From NCBI GenBank assembly GCA_035610365.1, contig CM069432.1:229484532-229548531 (forward strand): a DNA stretch of 64,000 nt. The letters run 5' to 3'. Both the position numbers and the translations under genes were made by a program. The notes under the pieces are model-generated. The model did no database searches, had not been told where the DNA came from, and saw nothing but the letters and a program-made list of their open reading frames with translations. This DNA is from Aquatica leii. Taxonomy: Eukaryota > Arthropoda > Insecta > Coleoptera > Lampyridae. Positions 10,071 to 21,955 of the stretch are shown in pieces (position 1 is the first letter of the stretch; every line of letters starts with the position of its first letter).

Positions 10071-11350
10071 ATGTCTGATTCCGAGTTTTCTCTAAACCCA
10101 CCGAAGTTAGTAGAAGCAGCGAAAGTAACGCCACATATTTTCCGGAACTGGCACAACAACAAAAGCCATTATCTGTGTGGTCAACTTTTTTTATGATTAG
10201 TAGTTATTTAACAAAGAAGGTTGTTAATAATAGCGATTAATAATCGAGACATTTTAACGCCGTGAGCGAGTGTAGCGAGCGAACGCGTTAATATTGTCGA
10301 GATTATTTGTCGCCGATTAATAAACGAGTTTGTTTTAAAGTTTTTTGTTGATCGTACGTTCGTAAAACGTGTGAAGTTATAAGAAAACTAAAGTATACAT
10401 AATCCGTTGTTATATCTAGTAGTCGCGCAATATCGTTAAATTAGTGGTTGCTAACGATTTCATTGGTTGCTATACAAATAGGTAAATTAATAGAAATTTA
10501 TTCATTGGTTCAATATCGTTCATTAATTGCTGTCATTAACGATTGATTTCTGATACATTATTATACGTTAACATTGTTATTAACAGACGATCGACGGAAA
10601 AATTATGTTACAATCCAATAATAATGTAGACATTTCAAACTAATTACATTTCTGAAACAAAATGGAAAAGATTACACGCCCAAAAAAGCTGCGATTCTTA
10701 TACGAGTACACAAATTAGTTTCTGATGAAGTTTATTTAATGGCCAAGGTTGTTGTTTTATTTGGGATTGCAGGAGCTTGTCGAATTTCTGAAATCAGCCG
10801 TAGATGACATTAGATGATATTGAAGATTCGAGAACGTTATTAATTGTGAAACTTAAGCAAACAAAGAATGAAGTAAACAAGAAATTTGTAGTTACGTTAC
10901 TGAAGAATATATTAAATTTGATCGAATGTACATAGCCCAGCAGCAAAAGATCGCCGTCTGCTTTATGCATACCACAATGGAAAATATATCAATCAGGTTT
11001 TGGGTAAAAATCAGTTTTATAAAGTACCTGAAATAGTAGTAATTTTCTTCAGTTGGAAAATACAGATCGTTCGCTACACTTTTAGTTGAATCTGGGGGAG
11101 ACTTGATGACACTAAAGAATCAAGGTCGCTGAAGGATATGTTGATGAATCGGTGTCATATAGAACAGAAATAACTAATAAAGTGTCTAGAACGTGTGGCA
11201 GTGCTGAAATCAACCGCAGTTGTGTACATGGCAGAAAAAAATACAATTTCAACACAAGAAAATTTGACTGTTGTACCGAATAGTACAAGAAACATGTCAT
11301 TCATGCAATGTACATTTAGTAATTGTACTTATGACATAAAGGAAATGTAA
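10071..11350 (+). pseudogene. Crypton-type tyrosine recombinase remnant
   Basis: An ATG at 10071 begins MSDSEF, a common start in insect Crypton proteins, and the frame holds PLSVWSTFFMISSYLTKK near 10180. After a roughly 400-bp insert the gene resumes at about 10618 with a SAM-like-domain end and the catalytic domain: VVVLFGIAGACRISEIS, LLIVKLKQTKNEVN, QVLGKNQFYKVPE, and then an RRSxATLLVESGGDL segment around 11070, where the RxxR/H region of tyrosine recombinases lies. VAEGYVDESVSYRTEI ends the domain, where the catalytic Tyr is expected. Frameshifts and stops are frequent, so the gene is dead. Confidence 0.65.
10216..10612. mobile_element. Small palindromic insert inside the Crypton gene (MITE-like)
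   Basis: Crypton coding similarity stops near 10215 and resumes near 10618. The segment between is non-coding. It contains a GC-rich palindromic part: TAATAATCGAGACATTTTAACGC-like sequence faces GCGTTAATATTGTCGAGATTATT-like sequence around GAGCGAGTGTAGCGAGCGAA. AATAAT occurs at both edges and could be a target duplication. The family is not recognised. Confidence 0.4.
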
Positions 11351-12165
11351 CTTCTGTATAATAAAATATTCTTAAATTAAATATCTACTTTTACTTATGT
11401 GTATATGTATATATCCGGGAAAAAAGTACTCACTTTTTTTCAGAGAAAAAAATAATTGTCAAAATTGATGGTTTAGTACCTGTCAAGTGACACAAAACAT
11501 ATTTTTTCCCTTTACAGAAAACATGTATTTTTGAGGAGATGTTACAACCCACAGCTTTATATTTTGAACGAGTTCTCTGCAGTTTCTAACTTTTGTATTA
11601 CCAAGAAATTCAGTTACGACCTTTTTAAAAAACTTCCATGCACCTTTCTTAACCTAATTCATTTTTTTTATAGTAATGGTCCTTAACAATCTCCCTTATA
11701 TGTGGAGCTACAAGTATACCTTTTTTTATTTTAGCTGATTCACTAATCAAAGGAAACTTGTTCTTTAAGTACAGGGAACCTGAACCATTTTTATCCATTG
11801 TTTTAACAAAATGTTTTATAAACCAAAGTTTGATGTGCAAGGGAGAACGTGTTCAGGATTTCAGTGATTTAGAGATTACGTTTTTGCCCATGTATGAGAT
11901 TTCTATTACGTCATTGCATCTTGTCAAAATAATTCTTGCAATCTCTGCTATCACACTCACATAGAAAAAAACAAAATTTAATATATTTTAGTTAGATTGA
12001 AAACCTAACAAAGGCGCTATAACTTTCAAGTCACCGCATATATTCTAAGAATGCCGTTGGTATTATTGGTCAAAAACAAAATTTCATGTTTCATCTCTGT
12101 CATATGAATTGCATAGGTTACAAGTACCAAACATTTCTCATTTCCAATATGAAGAAATAATGAAC
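11351..12165. other. Non-coding stretch
   Basis: Short ORFs on both strands near 11650-11960 overlap each other and show no domain. No element end was recognised. Confidence 0.4.
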
Positions 12166-12420
12166 GATTTACTTTTAAAGAAACTCAATTCCCAATCAAC
12201 TATACTACGTAGATGATATAGTTAAATTGACAACACATTTAAAATGTTTAAGAGCTATAACACTCATCTTAAATTTACTATTGAACTAGAAAAAGATTGT
12301 TGTTTACTTTTTTTAGATTAAAATATACGGTTTCCTCACAGGTCTGTACGCTAAACCAATGACGTCCAACAAGATCTAAACACACTCACCGGAAAAAAAT
12401 ATTATCTACACTAAATAATA
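12166..12420 (+). pseudogene. PLE reverse-transcriptase fragment
   Basis: The forward strand reads YVDDIV near 12206, then after a frame change SYNTHLKFTIELEKDCC (12250-12310) followed by a decayed FLD motif. This is the palm segment and the following strand of Penelope-type RT; compare NQHLDIKFTMEIESNGSLLF in the PLE at 22.2 kb. It is heavily stopped and no other part of the element is clear. Confidence 0.6.
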
Positions 12421-12599
12421 AATATTCTAAAAAAAGATATCTACTTGGAAAGAGTAACTATCCTAACAATATCATCAACGTAATACTATCCAACAATAAC
12501 TTGATTCATACTGCACCACCATCATTGAATACCTCTAATTCAAACTTGACTTAAGCTTCAATCAGCAACGTACCTTTTTTTGGAGAGAGGGAAAATTTA

Positions 12600-14920
12600 C
12601 TTAACAGACACCTGACACCAGTTGTCCGGTAGTGTCGGGTTGGCAAGCTGTTCACGCCAAATGACAAAAAAAACACCCTGTATCCGATGGAATGTCCTAC
12701 TCAGCACCGCAGCATTTCTTTAAGTGGGCGGATTCCGGCATTACCTATTCTTTATTTGTAATGCCTAGTTGTTGTCTGGCCATGTTTTTTGTTTCTTTTC
12801 CTTTACATTTCTTTTTGTGTTTTTTTTTTCGTCTTCTATTTTTTTATTACTGTTACTATCAGCTTTGTTATTGCCGTTTTCTTCTTTTTGTAATAGAAAA
12901 TCGGCCATGTTATTTTTGTAATCTTTATATTTCAAGATGCCTCCCCATGTAGGGACCGCATACAGTACCGTAGATGTTACCGTTGCTTCTAGTAATTTTC
13001 TTTTTGCTGCACTTTCTTCTGTTTTATATATGTGCGTTCTGTATTTATTGTATCTAGATCCACATCTATATATTTTAGTGAAGGTTTACTTTCTATTTCT
13101 GTTTTGTAAATTGTATTTTTATTGTGAATATTTTTCTATTCGTCATTAGCAGTATGATTTCAGTGTTCTGCTATTTCTAGTTTAATTTCATTTAATTGTT
13201 CTGTAATTTGTTTCAGTGCATGTTCTGTTTTTTCTTTTAATTTATGTATCTTTATATGTTATATTTTAACGTAAGTAGATGATACTCCACAATATTAGTC
13301 CCAGTATGGATTCTTAGGGTACTACTAAATATATTTTAATTTTTTCTTTCTTTTCTATGATTATATGCTTGTTACTTAGATAACTTTTTATTATATTTGT
13401 CAAATAGTTGCTGATATTTATTACTTCTATTCTTTTTATGATTTGTTCCTATGCTATGCAGTTAGAAGCGTTTTTGATATCTATTGTGGCTAAACGTATG
13501 TGTTTTATTTATTTTCCGTTAAATATATCTTTTATTTTGTAAGGCATCTACAGTGGAGTATCCTTTCCTGTGCCCAAATTGGGTTTTTCTAAAGTTTATT
13601 TTTACCCTCTAGTTCCTGAACAATTCTTTTTTTAATTATTTTTTCAAATGCTCTTTCCATCACATCAATAGACATAATGTCCTGTATGTCTTTTTTAATA
13701 TGTTTTCTTTTCTATGTTTTTCAATAAGGACCACTTTTGCATTTTTCCATGTTTCAGGATACTATCCTTTTTAGCTTGTCTTATAACTTTCATGATTTCA
13801 GGGAAGATATTGTCCGGTCCTGTTTTTTTTTGCTTTTAATCTCTTTTAGAGTGTTGTTCACTTCATTTTTCTCTTTACTTAATTTTACATGTGCTTGTAT
13901 TTTTAGTTTCATTCATTTCATTTTTGTTTTTTATTTGTGTTTATAGATACTTTTAATATTTTTTTGGCTTGTTTGTTTTCTTTTATTTGTTCTGCTAAGG
14001 TTCTTTAATGTGTTTCTTGGTGTTTCTTAACTTTTTCTTTCTATGTGTTATTGCTTTTTTCTTAAGTTTCGCAATCTTTTTTATCCACCAATACACTGGT
14101 TGATGTTTTTTCTTTGTTCCTACACTTTTTTTCTTTAACAGCATATTTTTGTTATTTCTTGTATAAGCATTTCGGGCTTGTTATTTTTATTTTCTCTGAA
14201 CTTTTTTGTAGACCTTCTATTATTTTTCGGTTTATTATCCATTCTGAATAGTCTTTTTTTATCATCTTGCTCTCTTTTTACTCTAACTTCAAAAGTGATT
14301 GTGAGATAATCACTGAAATTCTCTTCCTCATTTCTTACTCTCCTATTTTTTATATTATTTGCTATATTTGTTGTGGCCATTGTAATGTCTAGCAATGAGG
14401 ATTTTTGTTGTTCCTCAAAAGTTAGTGTGTTTCCCTGGTTAACGGAAATAAATTCATTTGTTTCCATCCACTCTTTTAAAATCTAGTCTTTGTTTTATTT
14501 TCTTTGAAAATTGGTGTTTTTGCATTTAAGTATCCTTCTACGTATAATCATGTGTTTTTGTTTTATATTTATTTATAAATAATTGTAATATTTGTAGGTA
14601 TTTAGTTTTGGAAGTCTTTAATGGTTTTATTTGTTGAAAAGTAAATAGGGATAAATACTATATTATATAATTCGACGCTTAGTGTCTGAAACATCTAATT
14701 ATGTCCAGGCATTCTTTTATGCGGCATTGGATGAGGCGTATTCTTTCTGTTATAACTCTTTAAATGTCTTCTTTCTTGTTGGTGTCTTAGTTTTATTACC
14801 CACCATTTTTTTAACGTTCTACCCTTCCATCGCCGTTGCAATTACTTCATTTTTTGTCTGTCATAGATATCAACGGGTCTCCTTTAGTAGTTTTTCTTAC
14901 ATTAATTATTGATTTGATTG
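12600..14920 (-). pseudogene. R1/I-like LINE pol remnant (endonuclease and RT)
   Basis: On the reverse strand, starting near 14900, broken frames resemble an APE-type endonuclease. They end with ISVNQGNTLTF and SSLLDITMATTNIANNI (about 14340-14460), the closing part of the R1-clade endonuclease domain (NRGN-TF, S-LDVT). Downstream TGPDNIFPEIMK near 13800 is the conserved start of a LINE RT, and ECM-like RT pieces follow to about 13450. A C-terminal region extends to about 12690. Dozens of stops and frameshifts show long decay. The many forward-strand Phe-rich ORFs here are antisense shadows of this Lys-rich remnant. Confidence 0.65.
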
Positions 14921-17730
14921 TCACCTTGTTTTTGCCTACACTTGGATTATTTTGAGTATGCGTTCGGATTTCTACATGTTATCCTCCTTGTATGTCGGAG
15001 CTACTGCGATTTTTTTGTTGTGTTTATTGTACCATTTATTCTATAGTTAATCTCTTATTTGATTCGGGTGTAGTATCATCCACTCAAGTACTCTAATCTT
15101 TCTCTTTCGAAGAGTTCCGGGAATCTTGCTTTAAAGCTTTTGTCTCTTTGCGTACGGTTTTTGTCTTCATCCGTAATTATAAAAACTACTCTTTCAAAGA
15201 TTTTGACAATTGGATTAGTATGTTCTATTGTGATATTAAATTTTTCACTTCGTACGTGATATTTCCTTTGTCCACATCCATTTCAAGATAGTATTCGTTT
15301 ATACTTTTGGTGTTATTCTTTCTCGTGTTAATTTTTTTCTAATTCTCTGCATCTTCAAGTTCTTTTATTCGATATCAAAAAATTTTAAGTTATTACGTAA
15401 CTGTTATAAGTAAACTTAAACCGCTGAAAGAAGTTTCAGCAATTATACAAAACTGTGTTAAATTTAACAATTCCTATACTGTACTGATCCTAAAATTCAC
15501 CAAGAAAATATTAAAAGATGAATAATGGGGGATCGCTGAAAATTTAATACAGAAGCCTAACATGATAATAAAAGTAAGTACCAACAAAAAAGAAAACAAA
15601 ACCGGTACAAGAATTAGCGTACTTTTTTTATAAACAACAAAACAATCATTAACACAAAAGTTTAGATGCATTCTGTTTTAGAAAGCACTAGGAACCAAAA
15701 AAAATAAGTTTTTTTAGAATTCATTATAAAAATGTAACCGTTAGCAATATTGACTTTTTTGGAAAAAAAGATTTCAGCAAAAACTAGATGAGTGATCGTC
15801 AATACTACAAATTTTACTAAAAGCAAAACTGATAAACCATATCGTCAAGAATGTTATCATAGACTCTCATCAATATTGTTGTGTGTTAAAGATAACAAAA
15901 GTCATCAAGAGGCAACTTGGTAGAATCCAGAAATGTTCTTTCTGTCGAAGAAAAGTAAATATTTCAAACACCAAAACAAATTGAGAGATAGAGAGAATAC
16001 AGAAAACTTTTATAAAACAGAAAAATTCTCATAAAAACAGTGTAAAAAAAGTTTTAGAGTGTGTTGCATTTGCAGAAAAATAACTAACAAAAACTCAAGT
16101 TACTTAAAAAAACACAAAAAATTGCACTTTGTATGAAAAGAAAACGCACTTTTTAAGAAGTATGCTTATGCTTACCAATACAATAATAAGACCAAACGTT
16201 AACATAACCAAAAATCAACCAGAATCCAAAATTGGTTACCAAGTTAGTAGACAAATTGACGGTTTTTGACTTAAGATTGAAATGCAAGCTGATGATTTCA
16301 CCAGACTGAAACGTTCAATAATATATGACGATTTTGATACTACAAGCTTCCATTGTTACAAAAGTGCCATTGACGCAAATCGATATCTTTTTCCACAAAC
16401 ATTTCACGTTCAATCTTCGCCTACCCCTGGTTACGCTACTGATTATAAAGTTGTTTGTAGCTGTTTTATAAAAATGGGTGTCCAAAGGACACACTAAGCT
16501 TGAATTAAACCATGTCAATATACTATAGATTAAGATATATAACCAACATTAAACGTTTGAGACAGCAAAAATTCACCATTGCATATAATTTTTCATACCC
16601 ATGGGTAAGAAATTTTATCAAGAAAATAAATTGTAAAAAAACGATGCATCAAATAATTTTATCTGTAAATCAATTCGTAAATTCTTGCCAAGAAGTGTTT
16701 ATATAGATTATTTGGTAAACTGTGCAAATCAAAGTGTTTATCGGGTAGGTACTAAAAAACTATACTTCCTAGTGTTGTAATTAAAAAAATTAACAAAAAT
16801 ATATAATTTCAAAATTTTCATTATAAAATTCAATCCTTTCTCAGTGTTTTCAGTTGGTTCGTTTATTATATCTGTACCTTACAAGTAATTCAAAGATTAT
16901 GTTTTTGTGTAATTTAGCTCTTGATTGAAAAATTTAGGAAAAGAACACTTACATGGAAAGGTAACATTCAATATAAATTCAATCATTTTGAGGTTTTGTA
17001 AAAATATTATCGAAATTGTTTTAGTGAGACACCGAGAATTGCATAATTTTAATTATTTCCATTCAAATTGTCTTTATAAGTACTTTCTGAAAAAGACAAG
17101 TTACGAATACTTTTTGTTTATTTTATCTATTATGTATTTGAAAAAGGTCGGTTTTCTAGTTTTGGTTCAGCCAAACAGTCAAGATTACGAAATTTCTGAT
17201 ATAAACTAATTTACAAAACGTATACGTATTACATAAATAACAGTCGTAATTTCGAGTTTTGGAATAAATAATCGCAATCAAACACTACTCTATTCATACA
17301 TTTCTCTACGAATTGCAATCTTGCACCGCTTTTGCTTAATGGTGATTTTTACTCAAATAATAAAAAGCCTGGGGTGTTCCCTTACCTATAATTTAAGGGG
17401 CGGCGTCTGGGTAGCCCCAACGCACCGCAACCCCTACTCTTAAAAGCTTTGAATCAAAGCTCGTGTCATAGAAAGCTTGCAGTAACTTTACATATTTTTG
17501 CATTGCTAAGATCAAAAACCGCACTGAAATCAAAACATGTTATGGAAATGTAGTTAAACATTTGAATTTGAAATAGAAGCAAGATAGACTTATATACTTT
17601 TTTCGCATAGAAAAAGAATATAAAAATAGAAATAATGGCTGCAGTACAGCTGTAATAAATGTGTCTAATTTATTATACATTACCTTATTTATTAAATTAT
17701 CCTGCTCAAATAATTTTTAATTAAGAAAAA
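14921..17730. other. Long AT-rich stretch without a supported gene
   Basis: Short ORFs near 15474-15671, 16282-16706 and 16925-17209 have no domain. A Cys/His-containing broken frame lies at 15925-16115 (see findings). A GC-richer patch at 17370-17440 is unexplained. Confidence 0.4.
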
Positions 17731-17732
17731 TT

Positions 17733-17755
17733 ACTACTACTACTACTACTAAAGA
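17733..17755. repeat. Trinucleotide microsatellite (ACT)n
   Basis: Seven consecutive ACT-type units in AT-rich DNA. No further structure. Confidence 0.8.
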
Positions 17756-17759
17756 TATT

Positions 17760-18427
17760 ATTAAATTTTACAGCTACGTACTTATTGTATCAAGAAATAA
17801 TATAATATTTTACTAGATCGTTCTTATTTTTATCTAAATTTTGCAATTACAAATTTGTTCGTTTTGAAAAATATTTGAATCTTTTAACAATTGATCGATT
17901 ACTTCTTTCCACCGTTTTAGTCTTCCCATTTTACTCATGTGATTTTATTTTTTAAGTATTTCTCTTTATTTTCAATTATAATTATTTTGGTTTGTTTCGC
18001 AATAATATACTAGCCTATCTCGGCCAATGTTTAATCCTCTTATTATAAGAAGTTATTAAAAATTTAAAAATTTTATTAAGTTTTTAAGTAATATGGTTAA
18101 CTATATGAGTACTGAAACGCGAAGTGTATTTACATTGTTTGTGATATTTAATTAGTAAATGCCAATTGAACCATTTTAGAAACAACAAAGAGAACATAAA
18201 CATTCATTGCTTTTCTATGTATTTTACTGTATTTTTATCGTTTCCATATTGCTGAAATGAAAACGCCGTTCTGCTAATGTTTATTGACAACAGGTGCTAA
18301 GTGTACTAGCTAGTATGTTTTAACACTAAATTATTATAGTTAGTTAGTTAAACAAAATTAGCATTATTTGAACTAAAAACAAAGAAAGTGAGAAATCATA
18401 TAGCTTATCAACATAGGTAATATAAGA
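17760..18427. other. AT-rich non-coding stretch
   Basis: No feature was recognised. Confidence 0.4.
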
Positions 18428-18605
18428 AAACGTAATATGTAATAGCGAAGGCTTCCACGGCCGGAATCTATACTAACATTAGAATGTCTTCCGGGTTTGG
18501 ACCGTGTCATAGTTGCAACCGAAGCTGCCAACGTTTCGCCCACTTTCGAAAGTGGACACGGTCCAAACCCGGAAGACATTCTAATGTTAGTATAAACGTA
18601 ATATG
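18428..18605. mobile_element. Minimal PLE: inverted pseudo-LTR ends with 12-bp TSD
   Basis: The direct repeat AAACGTAATATG (18428-18439 and 18594-18605) flanks 154 bp. Inside, 18470-18508 and 18555-18593 are perfect 39-bp inverted arms containing CTTCCGGGTTTGGACCGTG, the terminal sequence of the PLE at 21-23 kb. A 30-nt tail, read in reverse as AGATTCCGGCCGTGGAAGCC and so on, lies only on the left (18440-18469). The loop holds the 3' half of a hammerhead in reverse (GGGCGAAACGTTGG); the CUGAUGA half is missing. PLEs are known for inverted pseudo-LTRs and a single tail of about 34 bp. Confidence 0.75.
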
Positions 18606-18849
18606 GATTAGTTTTTGCAAAAAAAATTAAAACAAAACAAAAACTACATTTATTTTTTTATAGAAGGAATCTATGAAAACGTTTTGATTTGAAACATCAT
18701 GCGGTGGGTCAAACCGACTGTTTCCCTGATAGACGTAGCCACGGGCATCTTCGTTGATTTCCACTCTCCCTCGACGAGCTGAGATTATAAACCTATAAAG
18801 CAATGTGCACACTTTTTTCTGGCGCAAACTGTACACAGAAAAAAAACAC

Positions 18850-19420
18850 TTTAGAGATTTTGTCGTGGGCTCTTAATGAGGTGTGGTTATGGACGAGGGC
18901 GATGCATATATCCCACGATATATAAGAATCACAAAAATAAATTTTCTTTTTGTCATAGTTGGCATATTGTTCATGGTCTCCCTGTAATAACAGTCGCAAC
19001 ATATAATCCACTTTTTTCCTTTTTTGGCATCTGAATACAATCTAAAACAAAACATACATTTGGCATCATTATCCTCTAATGTTTAGAACTGCAGTTCACA
19101 TCAGAGTCATAGTCGAGTTTCATAACTACCTCAAATTCACTGTCACTTTGTTTTTTTGCTGTTCTCTTACTTTTAGTGTTCTTTTGTTGTTTTTCCTTAT
19201 TAGAACTTGGTTTTTCTTCGGAAACCTTCCTTTTTACAGCTTTCTTATTTCTGACGCCTTGTTTTTGAAGTGCTCTTTGTATGGCGTTCTAGTTATTAAC
19301 TTGCCTGAACCTGCACGAGATTTGTTTTTTCAAACAGAGTTATTTGACGATCACAAGGATATATGCCACTGCTATGAAAGCCATAGACGGCCATTTCAAC
19401 TGTGACAGCTCTTAAATAAA
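18850..19420 (-). pseudogene. Pogo-like transposase C-terminal remnant
   Basis: On the reverse strand, 19330 down to 19200 reads GKLITRTPYKEHFKN, then a Lys-rich linker ending DSEFEVVMKLDYDSD. A Cys-rich finger follows: DAKCMFCFRLYSDAKKGKKW, ICCDCYY and a decayed FCD segment. The same layout (basic linker, Asp/Ser-rich patch, PHD-like finger) ends the pogo-like transposase at 9.1-9.4 kb. The catalytic domain is not seen. Frame changes interrupt it. Confidence 0.6.
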
Positions 19421-19589
19421 CTTTGCCCAATAACTTTTATATCTGATAAACAGAAACGTTTTTGCCAACATGTTTTTTGATCCAAGTTTCAATTGGGTTT
19501 TGAAAAGGCACATAAATGCAACGTCCAGTGGTTGCATTTTGCGCATCGAGTGAGGTGGGAAACTGATAATACTAATGTTATGTTCTATT

Positions 19590-20165
19590 CTTCTTTTTCA
19601 CAACGTCTCACATGCACTTTCGGATATACGCCTCTTCCAAATTGTGTCTTCAGTTATGTCTATCTTGAGCCATCTACATCCTGCAGTTAGTTTCAGGTTA
19701 TTTACCCATCTCATACGCGGGCGTCGTCTGGGTCGTTTGTGTTCATAAAGTCTCCATGAGAAAATTGCTTTGTGCCGTTTTTCTGCATCTTCTCCATTTC
19801 AACTTCGCAGCTTTTTCCGCTACATCAGCCGCACAAGTCTTTTGTTTTAACCACTCGTTTTGTTCTTCTGTCCCTTAACAAGATTTTCAGAATTGATCTC
19901 TTCATAGCTCGCATCTTCTTGCTTCACTCCTCTATTTAACGTTAGCGATTCTGTTTTTTCTTGTTCGTTAAGGTGGTATGCTGCGCTCGCTTGGGTCATG
20001 ATGTCAACGATTATTTGAATGTACTTGCTGTCAATTCTACAGTCACGCGTAGCTTGTATTATATTCGCATGCTCTATCAAGTCAAACCTCTTCTCGTAGT
20101 TGACGTAAGCAAATCTCTTTTTTAAATAAAATGATGTTTTTTTAATCTTTTCCATTTATTTGGTA
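19590..20165 (-). pseudogene. RTE-like LINE reverse-transcriptase fragment
   Basis: From 20155 the reverse strand reads YEKRFDLIEHANIIQATRDC, then IDSKYIQIIVDIM and LNRGVKQEDASYEEINSENL. These are the RT A motif (DYEKAFD-x-VEH, here with the Asp and Ala changed), the helix after it and the RGVRQGD motif of RTE-type endonuclease-RTs. After the stop near 19850, further frames read RRRPRMRWVNNLKLTAG (about 19710), the C-terminal domain typical of the same LINEs. The part between, including the YADD box, is missing, so this is an internally deleted and dead copy. Confidence 0.7.
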
Positions 20166-20344
20166 TTCTCCCTTTGTGGAAGCATTGATTAAAAGTTTCA
20201 CTAGAATATGAATTGGTATTTGTGAATCCTTTACGATCATATCGGTGATAGTTTCTATTATATTGAGTATGTCTCTTTTATTTGTATTTTATCCTCTTCG
20301 TTATTAAAGAAACCTAAAGAAAAAACATCAAAAAGTAATTAACG

Positions 20345-20670
20345 AAATCGCGTAATCTGCTTAATACTTGAATAAGTTTTTCCCAGCAGATCCACTAAAA
20401 GTGTAATCGAAATACTAACGAGGAAAATTTTACAGAAATAAAACTACTTACACTTAACGGATTAACGCTCATACGACGTTCAAAAGCAATTTTGAAAAAG
20501 CAAGGGAATAGTAATTGACGTTCAACAGCGATATCACGCTTATACCCACCCGTGAAATTGATTTAAAAGTAGTGGCGCGCAAACCAGTGCAGGCGTGAAT
20601 TTTAATTCAAAATAATCGTTTTGACAAATACAAATTAACGACATGTGATCATCGATTTTTAAATTAAAAC
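20345..20670. repeat. Dispersed repeat, copy A (matches 25985-26240)
   Basis: Shares TAATCTGCTTAATACTTGAA, ACCCACCCGT, GCAAACCAGTGCAG, GAATTTTAATT and ACGACATGT with 25985-26240, in the same order and orientation. This copy has an extra stretch of about 130 bp. Copy B adjoins a possible zinc-finger exon, so the family may be a DNA transposon whose internal gene is lost here. Confidence 0.55.
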
Positions 20671-21092
20671 CTGGAAGCGACAAAAAAAGCTTAAAGAAAC
20701 ATAAATGAACGAGACTTTTCCAGTTCGCTTAGTATAATCGATCGGATGTATCCAAAGTCGCATGAAACGGAATGATACTTCCAAGAACCAAAGAGACTTC
20801 GTCCAACAGAAAAGGAGGTATCAAAAAAAAGACACTTGTTGTAAAGCCGACATAAATCGAAACGCTAGCAAAGCAAGCAAATCAACGCAATCCCATAGAC
20901 CTTACCGAACAAAAATGCAGAGCAAACCAAGAGAAAAAAAAGATATAGGAACGAAACGACAAGGTCAAGAACAAACGCCTTCAAATTTCCTGAAACTCCA
21001 GCTCACAAAAATAAATTCGAACCTGAATATAAGTCCCCCCCAGGTCTTGAATTGTGATATGCGGATTTAGAAAATAAAAGCAAAAGAAAAAC
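20671..21092. other. Non-coding spacer
   Basis: A Lys/Gln-rich ORF (20762-21070) has no domain and looks like chance in A-rich DNA. Confidence 0.4.
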
Positions 21093-21116
21093 TAATGCAG
21101 TTGTACTAAGATAAGA

Positions 21117-21955
21117 ATGTCTTCCGGGTTTGGACCGTGTCATTGTTGTAGTAACTGAAGTTGCCAACGTTTCGCACACTTTCGTAAGGGCTTCATCAAG
21201 GCGTGAGATAAATCACAAAACCCAAACAAGCAACCGAAATCTAACTAAGAAAAGTTAGGTTATCCACTTATGAAACAAGCCATAATTTAAACTGTGAAAA
21301 GGTAAGAAAGAAACGATAACTTGAAAAAGCAAACGAAAATCTAACAAAGGACCACTACCGAGTTAGGTAATCAACTTGTAAACCAAGCCAGATTCTAAAC
21401 TCCGTAGAAGTGACTTAAGAAGAAATAGTCTCCGTATATAAAGGAAAAAGGATCGTCACGGATGGTTAAGCTCGACTCTGATTGGGTTACGGTTGATAAG
21501 GGGCGTGTTTTCGATAAATGACTAATGACCGGGAACCAAAGAGATTGAAGTTATTAGGGTGTTTCATGATTTCTATGTTTTCTAAAAATTTCCTGTTGAA
21601 AAAGAATGGAGATTTGGCAATCAACGAAACATTATCAAAATCTATCTTGTGACCTGTAGTAAAATGATGTGCAGCAACCGCAGACTTGGAAATATACCTT
21701 TTTTTATACAACGTTCATGTTTTGAAATGCGAGTAATGACGGAACGACTGGTTTTACTAATGTAGACTAAACCACATGAACAAGGAATTTGGTATACACC
21801 TTGAAATGAAAGTGTAGGAAATTTGTTTTTGGGAGAAGAAATAATCTAAGAGATTTTGCCTGTTGAGTTGAATATGGCTTTAATACCATTCTTACTAAGA
21901 AGTTTACCTATTTGATCTGTAAAGTTCCTATTAGGGATTCGCTTATTATCATCAA
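21117..21955 (-). pseudogene. Inverted PLE arm: GIY-YIG endonuclease and 3' end
   Basis: On the reverse strand it begins with TDQIGKLLSKNGIKAIFN at about 21930 and continues into a GIY-YIG domain: GVYQIPCSCGLVYIS (near 21790), ITRISKHERC, AVAAHHFTTGHKIDFD, and the terminal KFLENIEIMKHPNNFN. A stop follows GKIS near 21855, so the frame is broken. Unlike the forward copy it keeps the catalytic GIY-YIG core (21738-21811). The 3' untranslated part ends in a hammerhead-like motif at 21155-21205, in which the invariant first C of CUGAUGA is T. Confidence 0.75.

Noticed and set aside
12692-14912. Phe/Leu-rich forward ORFs resembling membrane proteins
   Set aside because: They arise from the reverse complement of a Lys/Asn-rich LINE remnant; no real hydrophobic gene is implied.
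17370-17440. GC-rich patch as an RNA gene
   Set aside because: No stable fold or recognised family could be seen by eye.
20762-21070. 102-codon Lys/Gln-rich ORF
   Set aside because: A-rich composition produces such frames; no motif, and it ends just before the PLE TSD.
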